From positions 1 to 64,000 of the forward strand of contig CANNGJ010000012.1 of NCBI GenBank assembly GCA_947504185.1: a stretch of 64,000 bases of DNA, written 5' to 3'. The notes under the pieces were generated by a model. That model was not told where the DNA came from. It saw only the letters and a list, made by a program, of their open reading frames with translations, and searched no databases. The DNA is from an uncultured Tenacibaculum sp. GTDB lineage: Bacteria > Bacteroidota > Bacteroidia > Flavobacteriales > Flavobacteriaceae. Positions within the stretch are counted from its first letter, which is position 1. The number at the start of each line of letters is the position of its first letter. Shown one piece after another: positions 1 through 7,834 of the stretch. Both the position numbers and the translations under genes were made by a program.

Positions 1-44
1 TCAAATAATTAAAGCCAAAATTATAACCGACGGAAAATAAAAAA

Positions 45-67
45 GTCGGAAGATTTTTTCTTCCGAC
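45..67. terminator. Stem-loop, terminator-like on the minus strand
   Basis: A perfect 9-bp inverted repeat (GTCGGAAGA at 45-53, TCTTCCGAC at 59-67) encloses a short T-rich loop. On the minus strand it is followed by a run of T (complement of the A-tract at 34-44), which suits an intrinsic terminator. On the plus strand there is no T-tract. No minus-strand gene lies to its right, so its purpose is unclear; it could end a gene to the left of the window or be a leader structure. Confidence 0.4.
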
Positions 68-125
68 CATGACTAGCTTAATAAGCGTCCTTTTTTTATA
101 CTTTTAAACTAAATTTCTCGCTTTA

Positions 126-710
126 ATGGAATCTTCAAAAGAACATATTTCTGAATACATACAAACTGTTGTAAACAATGATTTGTTAAATTCTTTGATT
201 CCAGAAATTATCGCCTGTTTTTCTTTTAAAAAGCTTTCTAAAAACGAATACTACGTTGAAGAAGGTAAAATATGCAAATACTTTTGCTACATAGAAAGTG
301 GAATCTTACAACATTCCATACAAATATCTGATGAAGAAAAAACTACTTATTTAGGTTTAAAAAACTCTTGTACAGCCTCTTTAAAAAGCTTTTTACAACA
401 AACACCTTCTCGTAAAAACATAAAGGGATTAAGTGCGTGTAATTTATGGGTAATTTCTGTTGATGACTTTAAACACCTATTAAACAATAATAAAGCCTTT
501 CATCAATTTTACTATAACTTAATTGAAAATCAGATTTTTTTAATTGATGATTATCGAATTGATTTATTGACTTTAACTCCAGAAGAACGGTACCAAAAAC
601 TATTAGAAAACGAACCTAAATTATTACAAGAAGTACCGCTTCATTATTTAGCTTCCTTTCTCGGAATTTCTACTAGACATATGAGTAGAATTCGAAAAAA
701 CATAAAATAA
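126..710 (+). CDS. Crp/Fnr-family transcriptional regulator
   Basis: A 194-residue cytoplasmic protein with the length and layout of the short Bacteroidota Crp/Fnr-like regulators. An N-terminal cyclic-nucleotide-binding-type beta barrel (about residues 20-120, including YVEEGKICKYFCYIESGIL) is followed by a dimerisation helix and a C-terminal helix-turn-helix (about 168-192, HYLASFLGISTRHMSRIRK). I see no iron-sulfur cysteine cluster of the Fnr type and cannot tell which ligand it binds. The gene stands alone on its strand, 73 bp ahead of the aminopeptidase gene. Family members usually respond to stress or redox cues, but nothing here shows the target. Confidence 0.85.
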   Translation: MESSKEHISEYIQTVVNNDLLNSLIPEIIACFSFKKLSKNEYYVEEGKICKYFCYIESGILQHSIQISDEEKTTYLGLKNSCTASLKSFLQQTPSRKNIKGLSACNLWVISVDDFKHLLNNNKAFHQFYYNLIENQIFLIDDYRIDLLTLTPEERYQKLLENEPKLLQEVPLHYLASFLGISTRHMSRIRKNIK

Positions 711-745
711 CGCCAAATGGCTAATATTTGCATGTATTCTTTCAT

Positions 746-753
746 TATTTTTG
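746..753 (+). promoter_or_regulatory. -7 promoter box TATTTTTG upstream of pepP-like gene
   Basis: TATTTTTG matches the Bacteroidota -7 consensus TAnnTTTG and ends 30 bp before the aminopeptidase start. A TTTG at 727-730 could be the -33 element, but its 15-bp spacing is shorter than the usual 17-23. Confidence 0.4.
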
Positions 754-783
754 AAAAACATTATCAATTTTAATTGAATTATT

Positions 784-2076
784 ATGAAATACCATCCAAT
801 AAATAGCAAACTGTTTATTAAAAATCGTAAAAACTTTATGGCACAAATGAAGCCAAATAGTTTAGCTATTTTTAACTCAAATGATATATATCCTGTAAGT
901 GCTGATAGCACTTTGCCTTTCGAACAACATCGTGATATTTTCTTTTTAAGTGGTGTTGATCAAGAAGAAAGTATTCTAGTTGTTTTTCCTGATTGTCCGA
1001 AAGAAAATTTACGCGAAGTATTGTTTTTGCGTGAAACAAACGAACATATTGCTGTTTGGGAAGGAGAGAAATTAACCAAAGAAAAAGCATTAGCAACAAG
1101 CGGAATAAAATCTGTTTTTTGGTTACAAGATTTAGAAAAAGTTTTGGCTGAAATGATGGCTTTAGCTGATACCGTTTATATAAACACCAACGAACATTAT
1201 CGTGCTTCGATAGAAACTGAAACTCGTGAAGCTCGTTTTACAAAATGGTTATTAAATAAATATCCTGCGCATACTGTAGCTAAGAGTAATCCTATTTTAC
1301 AACGCTTACGTTCGGTTAAAGATCAAATAGAGTTAGATTTAATGCAAACCGCGTGTGATATTACCGAAAAAGGATTTAGACGTGTGTTAGATTTCGTAAA
1401 ACCTGGAGTTTGGGAGTACGAAATTGAAGCTGAATTTATACATGAATTTTTAAGAAATCGATCTAAAAAATTTGCTTATACGCCGATTATTGCTTCAGGT
1501 AATAACGCGAACGTATTACACTATATTGAAAACAATCAGCAATGTAAAGCTGGTGAATTAATTTTAATGGATGTTGGTGCTGAGTATGCAAATTATTCAT
1601 CAGATATGTCTCGTACCATTCCTGTTTCAGGTCGTTTTACCGACAGACAAAAAGCGATATACAATGCTGTAAACAGAGTAAAAAATGACGCTACAAAATT
1701 ATTAGTCCCTGGAACTATTTGGGCAGACTATCATTTTGAAGTTGGTAAATTAATGACTTCAGAATTATTAGGTTTAGGTTTATTAGATAAAGCTGATGTA
1801 CAAAATGAAGATCCAAAATGGCCAGCATACAAAAAGTACTTTATGCATGGTACTTCGCACCATATGGGCTTAGATACACATGACTATGGATTATTACACG
1901 AACCAATGCAAGCAAACATGGTATTTACTGTTGAGCCTGGGATTTATATTCCTGATGAAGGTTTTGGTATTCGTTTAGAAGACGATGTGGTTATTCAAGA
2001 AAAAGGAGAACCTTTTAACTTAATGCGAAACATTCCTATTGAAGCAGACGAGATTGAAGAAATAATGAATAAGTAA
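784..2076 (+). CDS. pepP: Xaa-Pro aminopeptidase (M24B, PepP type)
   Basis: A 430-residue cytoplasmic metallopeptidase that removes an N-terminal residue preceding proline. The N-terminal part (about 1-150) fits the aminopeptidase P N-domain; the C-terminal part is the M24 pita-bread fold. The five metal ligands of the family are visible: D263 and D274 (MDVGAEY and YSSDMSRT), H359 (HGTSHHMGLD), E384 (VEPGIY) and E399 (IRLEDD). Length and motifs agree with active PepP. It is followed by a strong hairpin terminator and has no co-directional partner, so it is probably monocistronic. Confidence 0.93.
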   Translation: MKYHPINSKLFIKNRKNFMAQMKPNSLAIFNSNDIYPVSADSTLPFEQHRDIFFLSGVDQEESILVVFPDCPKENLREVLFLRETNEHIAVWEGEKLTKEKALATSGIKSVFWLQDLEKVLAEMMALADTVYINTNEHYRASIETETREARFTKWLLNKYPAHTVAKSNPILQRLRSVKDQIELDLMQTACDITEKGFRRVLDFVKPGVWEYEIEAEFIHEFLRNRSKKFAYTPIIASGNNANVLHYIENNQQCKAGELILMDVGAEYANYSSDMSRTIPVSGRFTDRQKAIYNAVNRVKNDATKLLVPGTIWADYHFEVGKLMTSELLGLGLLDKADVQNEDPKWPAYKKYFMHGTSHHMGLDTHDYGLLHEPMQANMVFTVEPGIYIPDEGFGIRLEDDVVIQEKGEPFNLMRNIPIEADEIEEIMNK

Positions 2077-2080
2077 AAAA

Positions 2081-2114
2081 GAAACCCCCTGCAAATTTGC
2101 AGGGGTTCTTTTTC
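2081..2114. terminator. Bidirectional intrinsic terminator
   Basis: A self-complementary core (CCCCTGCAAATTTGCAGGGG, 2086-2105) flanked by A-rich sequence on the left and T-rich on the right. It lies between the convergent pepP-like and cupredoxin-like genes and can serve both. Confidence 0.85.
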
Positions 2115-2131
2115 TATAAGCTTATATATGT

Positions 2132-2494
2132 TTACTCTACTTTTAAAGTGTATTGTGGTGTTGGATTTAACGGACAAAAATATACGTATTCTCCTTTTTT
2201 AAGGGTTACTTTTTTAGAAGTAGACTTGCTATTGTTTTTAACTAAAGAAGTTACGTAGGCATCTTTAATATGATGCTCTGCTTCTACTTTTCCTTTAGGT
2301 GCTAATACAAAACCTACATCGTGTCCTACAGCTTTGTTTGATATTTCAAAAATGTAAGTTCCTTCTTTTAAAGTCAACTTTTTTTGTGTGAACTCACCTT
2401 TAGTTTGTTCTAAAGCTACTGTTTTTACATCTTGTGCGTTTGCTTGAAAAGCAATACCTAATGTTAATACTAAAATTGCAATAATTCGTTTCAT
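2132..2494 (-). CDS. Secreted cupredoxin-like protein
   Basis: A 120-residue exported protein. The first 20 residues are a signal peptide (MKRIIAILVLTLGIAFQANA, cut before QD). The mature part looks like a small single-domain cupredoxin: a His in NKAVGHDVGF and a Cys near the C-terminus in YFCPLNPTPQY, where type 1 copper ligands would sit. The usual His and Met after the Cys are not obvious (residues after Cys read PLNPTPQYTL), so copper binding may be altered or absent. Stand-alone gene, convergent with pepP. Confidence 0.7.
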   Translation of the reverse strand: MKRIIAILVLTLGIAFQANAQDVKTVALEQTKGEFTQKKLTLKEGTYIFEISNKAVGHDVGFVLAPKGKVEAEHHIKDAYVTSLVKNNSKSTSKKVTLKKGEYVYFCPLNPTPQYTLKVE

Positions 2495-2599
2495 TTGATT
2501 TGTTTTTATAATTAATTTAAAATTGAGTAGCTCTGTAGTTCCATAACCCCTTTTCAGAAATGTCTCACAGATAACTACAAGAGCTCGCTCAAAAAGTTT

Positions 2600-3157
2600 T
2601 TAAGCGTTTATCTTAAATTTTCCTGCTTCAACTTTTGGAAAATCTACTTCTGTTTCTGCAATATGGTTTACATAGTTTGTTAACGTATTAGCAACTACAT
2701 TCAACACGATTTCTAAAATATCACCATCGTTATAACCTGCTGCTTTTGCCGCTGCTAATTCTTCAGAACTTATATTTCCTCTATTTTTAGTAACGCTTTG
2801 TGCAAAATTTAAACCTGCTTGCACTTTCGCATCAAAAGATAAACCTTGTCTGTTTTGTTCTGTTTCTTCATCAGTTAAACCATTCATTTTTCCAATAGCC
2901 GTATGTGCAGATAAACAGTAATTACATTCGTTTTCTTCGGCAATAGCTAATGCTAATTGTTCTCTAAATTTATTAGAGAAATTCCCGCTTGCGGTTAATT
3001 CTCCTAAACTTAAATAGGTTTGTAAAGTAGCTGGCGAATTACCAAACACTTTAATTAAGTTAGGAATGAATCCTAATTTGTTTTGAACGGCATCAAATAA
3101 TTCTTTTGATTTACCTGTTGTTGTTTCTGGGTTTAATGTTTCAATTCTTGTACTCAT
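2600..3157 (-). CDS. AhpD-like / carboxymuconolactone decarboxylase family protein
   Basis: A 185-residue cytoplasmic protein of the alkylhydroperoxidase D-like fold. It carries the redox motif ExxCxxCxxxH (E75, C78, C81, H85 in EENECNYCLSAH), which in AhpD is the catalytic thiol pair that reduces peroxiredoxins or peroxide. The N-terminal PNLIKVFGNSPATLQTY stretch is typical of peroxidase-related CMD proteins. A 34-codon CxxC protein gene starts 126 bp upstream on the same strand and is probably co-transcribed. The AraC regulator further upstream is a candidate regulator, by position only. Confidence 0.85.
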   Translation of the reverse strand: MSTRIETLNPETTTGKSKELFDAVQNKLGFIPNLIKVFGNSPATLQTYLSLGELTASGNFSNKFREQLALAIAEENECNYCLSAHTAIGKMNGLTDEETEQNRQGLSFDAKVQAGLNFAQSVTKNRGNISSEELAAAKAAGYNDGDILEIVLNVVANTLTNYVNHIAETEVDFPKVEAGKFKINA

Positions 3158-3178
3158 CTTTGTATGTTTTTAAGGTTA

Positions 3179-3283
3179 TTATTTTGTTTGATTACAACTG
3201 CATAATTCTCTATCAGAATTTTGCTCGTCGTATGTTTGATATCCCCAACAATTTGGGCATTGATAATTTTCTATTGTTTTCAT
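3179..3283 (-). CDS. Small CxxC (zinc-ribbon-like) protein, 34 aa
   Basis: A short reading frame on the minus strand begins at ATG (complement of 3281-3283) and ends at TAA (3179-3181). It encodes MKTIENYQCPNCWGYQ, an acidic middle stretch, then CSCNQTK. The CPNC pair and the terminal CSC give four closely spaced cysteines, as in a minimal zinc ribbon or redox site. It lies 21 bp upstream of the AhpD-like gene in the same direction, so the two probably share a transcript. The cysteine pattern is the main evidence that it is translated; the role is unknown. Confidence 0.6.
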   Translation of the reverse strand: MKTIENYQCPNCWGYQTYDEQNSDRELCSCNQTK

Positions 3284-3299
3284 CTTTTTGCTTTTTAAA

Positions 3300-3323
3300 T
3301 TAACCATGAAAACCATTGGTTAA
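3300..3323. promoter_or_regulatory. Inverted repeat, candidate operator
   Basis: TTAACCA (3300-3306) and TGGTTAA (3317-3323) form an inverted repeat; AACCATTGGTT (3311-3321) is also self-complementary. It lies 17 bp upstream of the small CxxC gene start, between that gene and a near-consensus minus-strand -7 box (complement of CAAAGATG, 3335-3342). The position suits an operator controlling the CxxC/AhpD-like pair. Confidence 0.35.
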
Positions 3324-3470
3324 AAATTCTGATACAAAGATGCGATGAGAAGAGACCTTAAAAAATGGACAAAAGTTCTTAAAACTTGGACTAAAAGTTT
3401 AATTTTATTGAAATATTTTTAATTTCTTAACCTATGTTAATATTTTAAATTAAAATAAACTATATATTTG

Positions 3471-3561
3471 TAGTGTAATTATATATATACTTACCCCCTT
3501 AAAAAGTATATAAAATTTATACCCCTTATACTCGTAGCCCTTGTGTGTTGCGAGTTTTTTT
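3471..3561 (+). ncRNA. Candidate small RNA with its own promoter and terminator
   Basis: TATATTTG (3463-3470) matches TAnnTTTG exactly on the plus strand; the -33 element is weak. About 60 bp further, ACTCG (3530-3534) pairs with CGAGT (3551-3555) and is followed by seven T (3555-3561), a plus-strand terminator. There is no open reading frame of note between them. The implied transcript of about 85 nt has two similar C-rich stretches (TTACCCCCTTA, 3491-3501; ATACCCCTTATA, 3520-3531). It converges on the 3' end of the AraC gene and overlaps its stop codon by two bases. This is inference from signals only. Confidence 0.4.
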
Positions 3562-4405
3562 ATGCCTTATATTCTTTTTGAAATTGCTTTGGAGATTGTC
3601 CAATTGCTTTGGTAAAGAAGCGAGAAAAGTATGCTGGATCGTTAAACCCTAAATCGAATGCGATATGTTTTATAGCTTCTGTTGAGTATAATAATTGTCG
3701 CTTAGCTTCTGTTATAATCCTATTTTTAATAAAATCACTAGGAGTTTTAGTTCCTGTTTTTTGAAAACTTTTTGTTAATGATTTTGGAGAAACCCCTAAA
3801 CGACTTGCATAATCAGTAACACTATGTAGCTTTTTAAAATTTTGTTCTACCAACAAGCTAAAGTCTTTAAATAACTTCGTGGTTTCATCTTCTTTTACAA
3901 TATGGTATTCTTTTTTTATTCGAACAGAATGAATAATAAATTGCTTTAAATAAGCCTGTAACATATCGTACTGAGCAGTGTCAGTGTTCTTAAATTCATC
4001 AATTAAACTTTCAATGATAAAATTTAGTTTCTGAATATCTTTTTCACAAGGCTTTACAAAAGGTGTTTCATAAACATTATTAAACAATACTCCATTACAA
4101 GCAATTTCGGAATCATAGGTTTGAATACAATAAAAATCTTGTACAAAACTTAATTGGTAGGCTTCTTTTATTTTTTCAGAATCAACAGAAAATATTTGTC
4201 CTGGTGATAAAAAAAATAATACACTACTGTCAAACGAATAGGTTTCAAAATCGATATGGTATGTCCCTTTTCCCTCTTTAATCCAGAATATTTTATAGGT
4301 GTTTATTTGTTCTGGTTTATTAACCACACAAGCTTTTTCGAATTGCACAGTTTGCAATGAAAAAACATCTTGATATTTATAGGTTTTTATATCTTGAATA
4401 GCCAT
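3560..4405 (-). CDS. AraC-family transcriptional regulator
   Basis: A 281-residue regulator with an N-terminal cupin-like sensing domain (about 15-150) and a C-terminal AraC DNA-binding domain with two helix-turn-helices (about 195-280; VTDYASRLGVSPKSLTKSFQ and IKHIAFDLGFNDPAYFSRFF). An upstream ATG at 4504 would add 33 residues. I prefer 4405 (MAIQDIKTYK) because the extra segment is cysteine-rich and unlike the family and would overlap the divergent gene at 4490. It sits upstream of the CxxC/AhpD-like genes, and a candidate small RNA ends against its 3' end. Confidence 0.88.
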   Translation of the reverse strand: MAIQDIKTYKYQDVFSLQTVQFEKACVVNKPEQINTYKIFWIKEGKGTYHIDFETYSFDSSVLFFLSPGQIFSVDSEKIKEAYQLSFVQDFYCIQTYDSEIACNGVLFNNVYETPFVKPCEKDIQKLNFIIESLIDEFKNTDTAQYDMLQAYLKQFIIHSVRIKKEYHIVKEDETTKLFKDFSLLVEQNFKKLHSVTDYASRLGVSPKSLTKSFQKTGTKTPSDFIKNRIITEAKRQLLYSTEAIKHIAFDLGFNDPAYFSRFFTKAIGQSPKQFQKEYKA

Positions 4406-4462
4406 TGTTTTGCATAGTTTTATTCTTGGTCGAAAAAATATGGCTAGCTGACAAAACAAGGC

Positions 4463-4470
4463 TATATTTG
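4463..4470 (+). promoter_or_regulatory. -7 promoter box TATATTTG
   Basis: Exact match to TAnnTTTG, 20 bp before the TTG start of the DUF6973-like gene, so the leader would be very short. No clear TTG at -33. Confidence 0.45.
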
Positions 4471-4489
4471 AAGTAAAATTCGTACAGTT

Positions 4490-5110
4490 TTGATAAAGAA
4501 ACATCTTTTTATTGTTTTTATATTATTGAGTTCTTTAACGTTCTCGCAATCTAATTGGCAAAAATTTAAAAATTTACCCCCTTCAAAGAAAATGTGGGTG
4601 TTATTCCATCCTTTTAAAGCTAAAAAAGCATTAGCTATTTCAAAAGAAGCTAATAGAGTAGCAGACTCAATAAAAAAGTCTCCTTTATTAGATGGTGACC
4701 CTTCTGGTGGACAAGTAGATGCTTTTCGTCACGCATATTGGATGGCATGCCTTAATCAAGTAATTGGCAAAAACGCTGCTAGGTCTTTAGGGAAAGCACA
4801 TGAGAAAGACAATTATAAAACTTACAAGAAAAGAAAATTAGAGGACGGAGTAATTCCTGATAAAATTTCATCTACAATGGATTTATTTAATAATGAAATT
4901 GGACTATCTCTCACTCGAAGAAACAGCAAGGGTTCTAAAAAAGGATTGGTTTATAAAGTTATCAATGCTATTCATGCAGGGAAATTAAAAATCATTAAAA
5001 AAGACACTAAAGGAAACTTTTTAACTTGTGACGGAAAAATAATTTCTTCAAAATCTTTGAAAGGAAAATGGAAAAATAATAAATGCTTGATCTCTTCTAA
5101 AATAGAATAA
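4490..5110 (+). CDS. DUF6973-like secreted protein
   Basis: A 206-residue exported protein. The start appears to be TTG at 4490; this gives a good signal peptide (MIKKHLFIVFILLSSLTFS) and no ATG occurs until residue 35. The body has the pattern I associate with DUF6973: WVLFHPFKA, then GGQVDAFRHAYWMACL (about 73-88), an HE pair (KAHEKD), and DLFNNEIGLSL. The conserved His, Asp and Asn residues suggest a metal-dependent enzyme, but no activity is established to my knowledge. The last third is basic. Convergent with the membrane AraC gene, with an AT-rich inverted repeat (5104-5128) across the junction. Confidence 0.65.
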   Translation: MIKKHLFIVFILLSSLTFSQSNWQKFKNLPPSKKMWVLFHPFKAKKALAISKEANRVADSIKKSPLLDGDPSGGQVDAFRHAYWMACLNQVIGKNAARSLGKAHEKDNYKTYKKRKLEDGVIPDKISSTMDLFNNEIGLSLTRRNSKGSKKGLVYKVINAIHAGKLKIIKKDTKGNFLTCDGKIISSKSLKGKWKNNKCLISSKIE

Positions 5111-5114
5111 ATTT

Positions 5115-6215
5115 CTAACCTTTATTCTTTCTGTAACTTGAAGGCGTCATTTCTTCAAATTTTTTAAAAGCACTATTAAAAGATGATAAGCTGCTAAAAC
5201 CAGTATCAAAAGCTATAGATGAAATGGTAAATTTTTCGTTGTTTTTATCTAGCAGTATTTTCTTTGCGTCTTGAATTCTATAATAATTAATAAAATCATT
5301 AAAGTTTCGTTTTGCATATTGATTAATCACCAAAGACGTTTTTTGAGTGCTTTGCCCTAGTAATTCTCCTAATTTTGAAAGTGACAAATCAGATTCTAAA
5401 TATAATTTATCATCGATTACTACTTTAGATATTTCCTTAAATAATATAGAGTTATCATTTACTTTAAAAGTCTCTCCATCAATATCTGTTGTTTTTAACT
5501 GAAAGGCTTTATAGCTTAAAAAATAAATGACAATAGAGTATACAATTGGTCCAATTATATATGGTACCTCATCGTCTAAAATATTTAAAACATATGATAT
5601 CCAAATAAGAATGAAGCCGATAATGAGTAGATTTAACCAATCAAATATTGCTTTTTTCGATTTTGTTGAGTCTTCTTTTTGGTGGTTCTTCTTCACACTT
5701 TTTACAGTCTTCCATGATAGAAAAATATAAAACGCAAAATGGAAATAAATAAAAAGAAGAGAACTGCCGAATAATATAATTGCTTCTCTGTTATTGGTAT
5801 TAAACCACTCTTTGGTAACAAAGAAACTCGAAATAAAAATTAAACCAAAGGGAATGAATTCTAACAAATATTTCTTGGGTAATTTATAGTTAGGTCTTGT
5901 CATTCCTAATACATACCATCGTAGTAATGGCCCAATTAAAAGTAAAAAAGCTAATCCTACAAAAATAAATATAGGTTCTAAATCATTACCAAAATTCTTC
6001 ATTACAGACTTTCCTATTCTGAATGCCATAAAAATTAAAATGAACCCTAATAAATGGTTGGTGAGTGTTTTTTTCTTTTTGAAAAAGAACAAATAAAAAG
6101 CAAAGAGAATCCCATGCAAAAGTCCTGCACTGCTAATTATAATAAGAAGTATTTCTGAAAAACCCAATAGAATGTTTTTTACAAACTTAAAGCTTTTCAC
6201 AAAAAAAGAAAGCAC
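5115..6215 (-). CDS. Membrane-bound AraC-type transcriptional regulator
   Basis: A 366-residue protein with an N-terminal block of about seven hydrophobic segments (residues 15-240) and a C-terminal cytoplasmic AraC helix-turn-helix domain (about 265-366; LSLSKLGELLGQSTQKTSLVIN and FTISSIAFDTGFSSLSSFNSAFKKF). This architecture is common in Flavobacteriia and suggests a one-component regulator that senses a membrane or periplasmic signal. It lies directly downstream (47 bp) of the amidohydrolase/DJ-1 pair on the same strand and may belong to that transcript. The exact start is uncertain. Confidence 0.85.
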   Translation of the reverse strand: MLSFFVKSFKFVKNILLGFSEILLIIISSAGLLHGILFAFYLFFFKKKKTLTNHLLGFILIFMAFRIGKSVMKNFGNDLEPIFIFVGLAFLLLIGPLLRWYVLGMTRPNYKLPKKYLLEFIPFGLIFISSFFVTKEWFNTNNREAIILFGSSLLFIYFHFAFYIFLSWKTVKSVKKNHQKEDSTKSKKAIFDWLNLLIIGFILIWISYVLNILDDEVPYIIGPIVYSIVIYFLSYKAFQLKTTDIDGETFKVNDNSILFKEISKVVIDDKLYLESDLSLSKLGELLGQSTQKTSLVINQYAKRNFNDFINYYRIQDAKKILLDKNNEKFTISSIAFDTGFSSLSSFNSAFKKFEEMTPSSYRKNKG

Positions 6216-6262
6216 AAATCACGAGGGATTTATACTTTCTACATCAGCTAAAACCACTTATA

Positions 6263-7825
6263 TTAATCAGCAAATTGAACTCTAATTAACGGGCTGCTAA
6301 TAAAGCTTTTAAGAACCTTTATATTCATGTGAAAACTAGACGCAATAGATTTTGTAAATTCTTTTAATTCTTTATTTTTTTTAGAATCATATAAAATACC
6401 ATTTAAAAACACTGCATGTATTTTTTGCGTGTTTTTAATATTTTCTAAAGGGTTTTCATCTAGAATAATTAAATCTGCTATTTTCCCTATATCTATAGAG
6501 CCATGGCTTGCTTGTAAATTAGCATACTTAGCAGGAATTATAGTTGCTGTTTGTAATGCTTCCAAGTTTGATAATCCACTTTCTGTTAAATCGTATAGCT
6601 CATCATGAACACTAAAACCTGCAAAGGTATAACTGTCTGTAACATCTGTACCCGTCATAATGGGAACCCCAATAGTACTTGCTTTTTTAATTTGCATTTT
6701 TGCAGCTTCATAAAAATCTTTGCTTACATCTTTCCCTTCAGCAGATAAATTTCTTTTTTTATTATTTTTAGCATCAATTCCCCACCATAATTTCTTTCTT
6801 ATTTGCGTTATATATTTAAGGTTTGGATTGTTTAAAAACTGCTTATTATGCGCTGAGGCTTCAAATTTTAAGGTTTGTAAAGTTGGTGTCCAATGCGCAT
6901 TCTTCTCTTTCATTAATGTCATCAATTTAATTGCAATGCTTTCATCATAATTTGAAATTATGGCTTTCTTTGATTTAGAAAAGAACTTTTTCCAGCTATC
7001 AGGTTTTTTTAAACTATCAGCTTTAGGAAAAGCTTCAAACATAAATATTCTTCCATGCTCAAAACTCTTTTGCCCAAGATTTATAGCTTCTTCTAAACTT
7101 AAAAACATGGGCTTGTGTCCTGCTAAATGAATTCCATATTTTGGAGCTTCAATTGCTAATTTCCTATAAGAATTGAGCTTTATTTGTTGATATACTTTTA
7201 TGAAATCAATGTTTTCTTTTTTATGAAATTCTAAAAAAGGAATCACATCGCTCTCATTTTCCAGCTTAAAAAATGAAGGAAAATCGTTAGGTACAGAAGA
7301 TTTTCCGTCTATTTGATAACTACTTTGCAAAACATATCTTGGTGTAATTCTTTTATTATCTTGTAAATCGCTATTCCATTGTAAACGTTCGTTACTGCCA
7401 ACCCAATAACTGTCTTTTTTGCCTAAAGTACCAGACATGTCTCTAATTCCTGTCACTCCATTTGCAATATATAATGGGTGGTGCAACCAAGGAGAATGAT
7501 GATTTGAATGTGTGTGCATATCCCATAATCCTGGAATCATATATTTTCTATTTCCATTAATGATAAAAGTTTTTTCTGGCACTTTTATAATTCCTGTTGT
7601 ATCTATTGATTGGATAGTATTTTCTTCAATTAATAGGTCTCTATTTTTTAAGATTATTCCTGTTTTCACATCAATGATATTTATAGACTTTATTAAAATA
7701 GCACTGTGTTTGTTTGGCGTTTCTATTATAGGCATAGGCCACAAAATGGCAGTAGTAATAACAATAAAAACTAATGCTATAAATAGGAAAAATCCTTTAA
7801 GCACTTTTAGAAATCTTTTCTTCAT
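6263..7825 (-). CDS. Membrane-anchored amidohydrolase-family protein
   Basis: About 520 residues. An N-terminal signal anchor (about 5-33 from the upstream start) precedes an imidazolonepropionase-like amidohydrolase domain. Numbered from that upstream start, the metal-site residues are visible: H107 and H109 (DMHTHSNH), K213 (FIKVYQQ), H240 (LAGHKP), H260 (FEHGRI) and D397 (TGTDV). A full set implies an active periplasmic hydrolase of C-N or similar bonds; the substrate is unknown. I chose 7825 (MKKRFLK); an ATG 9 bp upstream is possible. It is immediately downstream of the DJ-1-like gene. A paralogue with the same residue spacing lies at 16707. Confidence 0.85.
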   Translation of the reverse strand: MKKRFLKVLKGFFLFIALVFIVITTAILWPMPIIETPNKHSAILIKSINIIDVKTGIILKNRDLLIEENTIQSIDTTGIIKVPEKTFIINGNRKYMIPGLWDMHTHSNHHSPWLHHPLYIANGVTGIRDMSGTLGKKDSYWVGSNERLQWNSDLQDNKRITPRYVLQSSYQIDGKSSVPNDFPSFFKLENESDVIPFLEFHKKENIDFIKVYQQIKLNSYRKLAIEAPKYGIHLAGHKPMFLSLEEAINLGQKSFEHGRIFMFEAFPKADSLKKPDSWKKFFSKSKKAIISNYDESIAIKLMTLMKEKNAHWTPTLQTLKFEASAHNKQFLNNPNLKYITQIRKKLWWGIDAKNNKKRNLSAEGKDVSKDFYEAAKMQIKKASTIGVPIMTGTDVTDSYTFAGFSVHDELYDLTESGLSNLEALQTATIIPAKYANLQASHGSIDIGKIADLIILDENPLENIKNTQKIHAVFLNGILYDSKKNKELKEFTKSIASSFHMNIKVLKSFISSPLIRVQFAD

Positions 7826-7834
7826 CTTAACCAA

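Noticed and set aside
6263..7825. Amidohydrolase as a dedicated beta-lactam or antibiotic resistance gene
   Set aside because: Metal ligands support hydrolase activity only; nothing shows the substrate.
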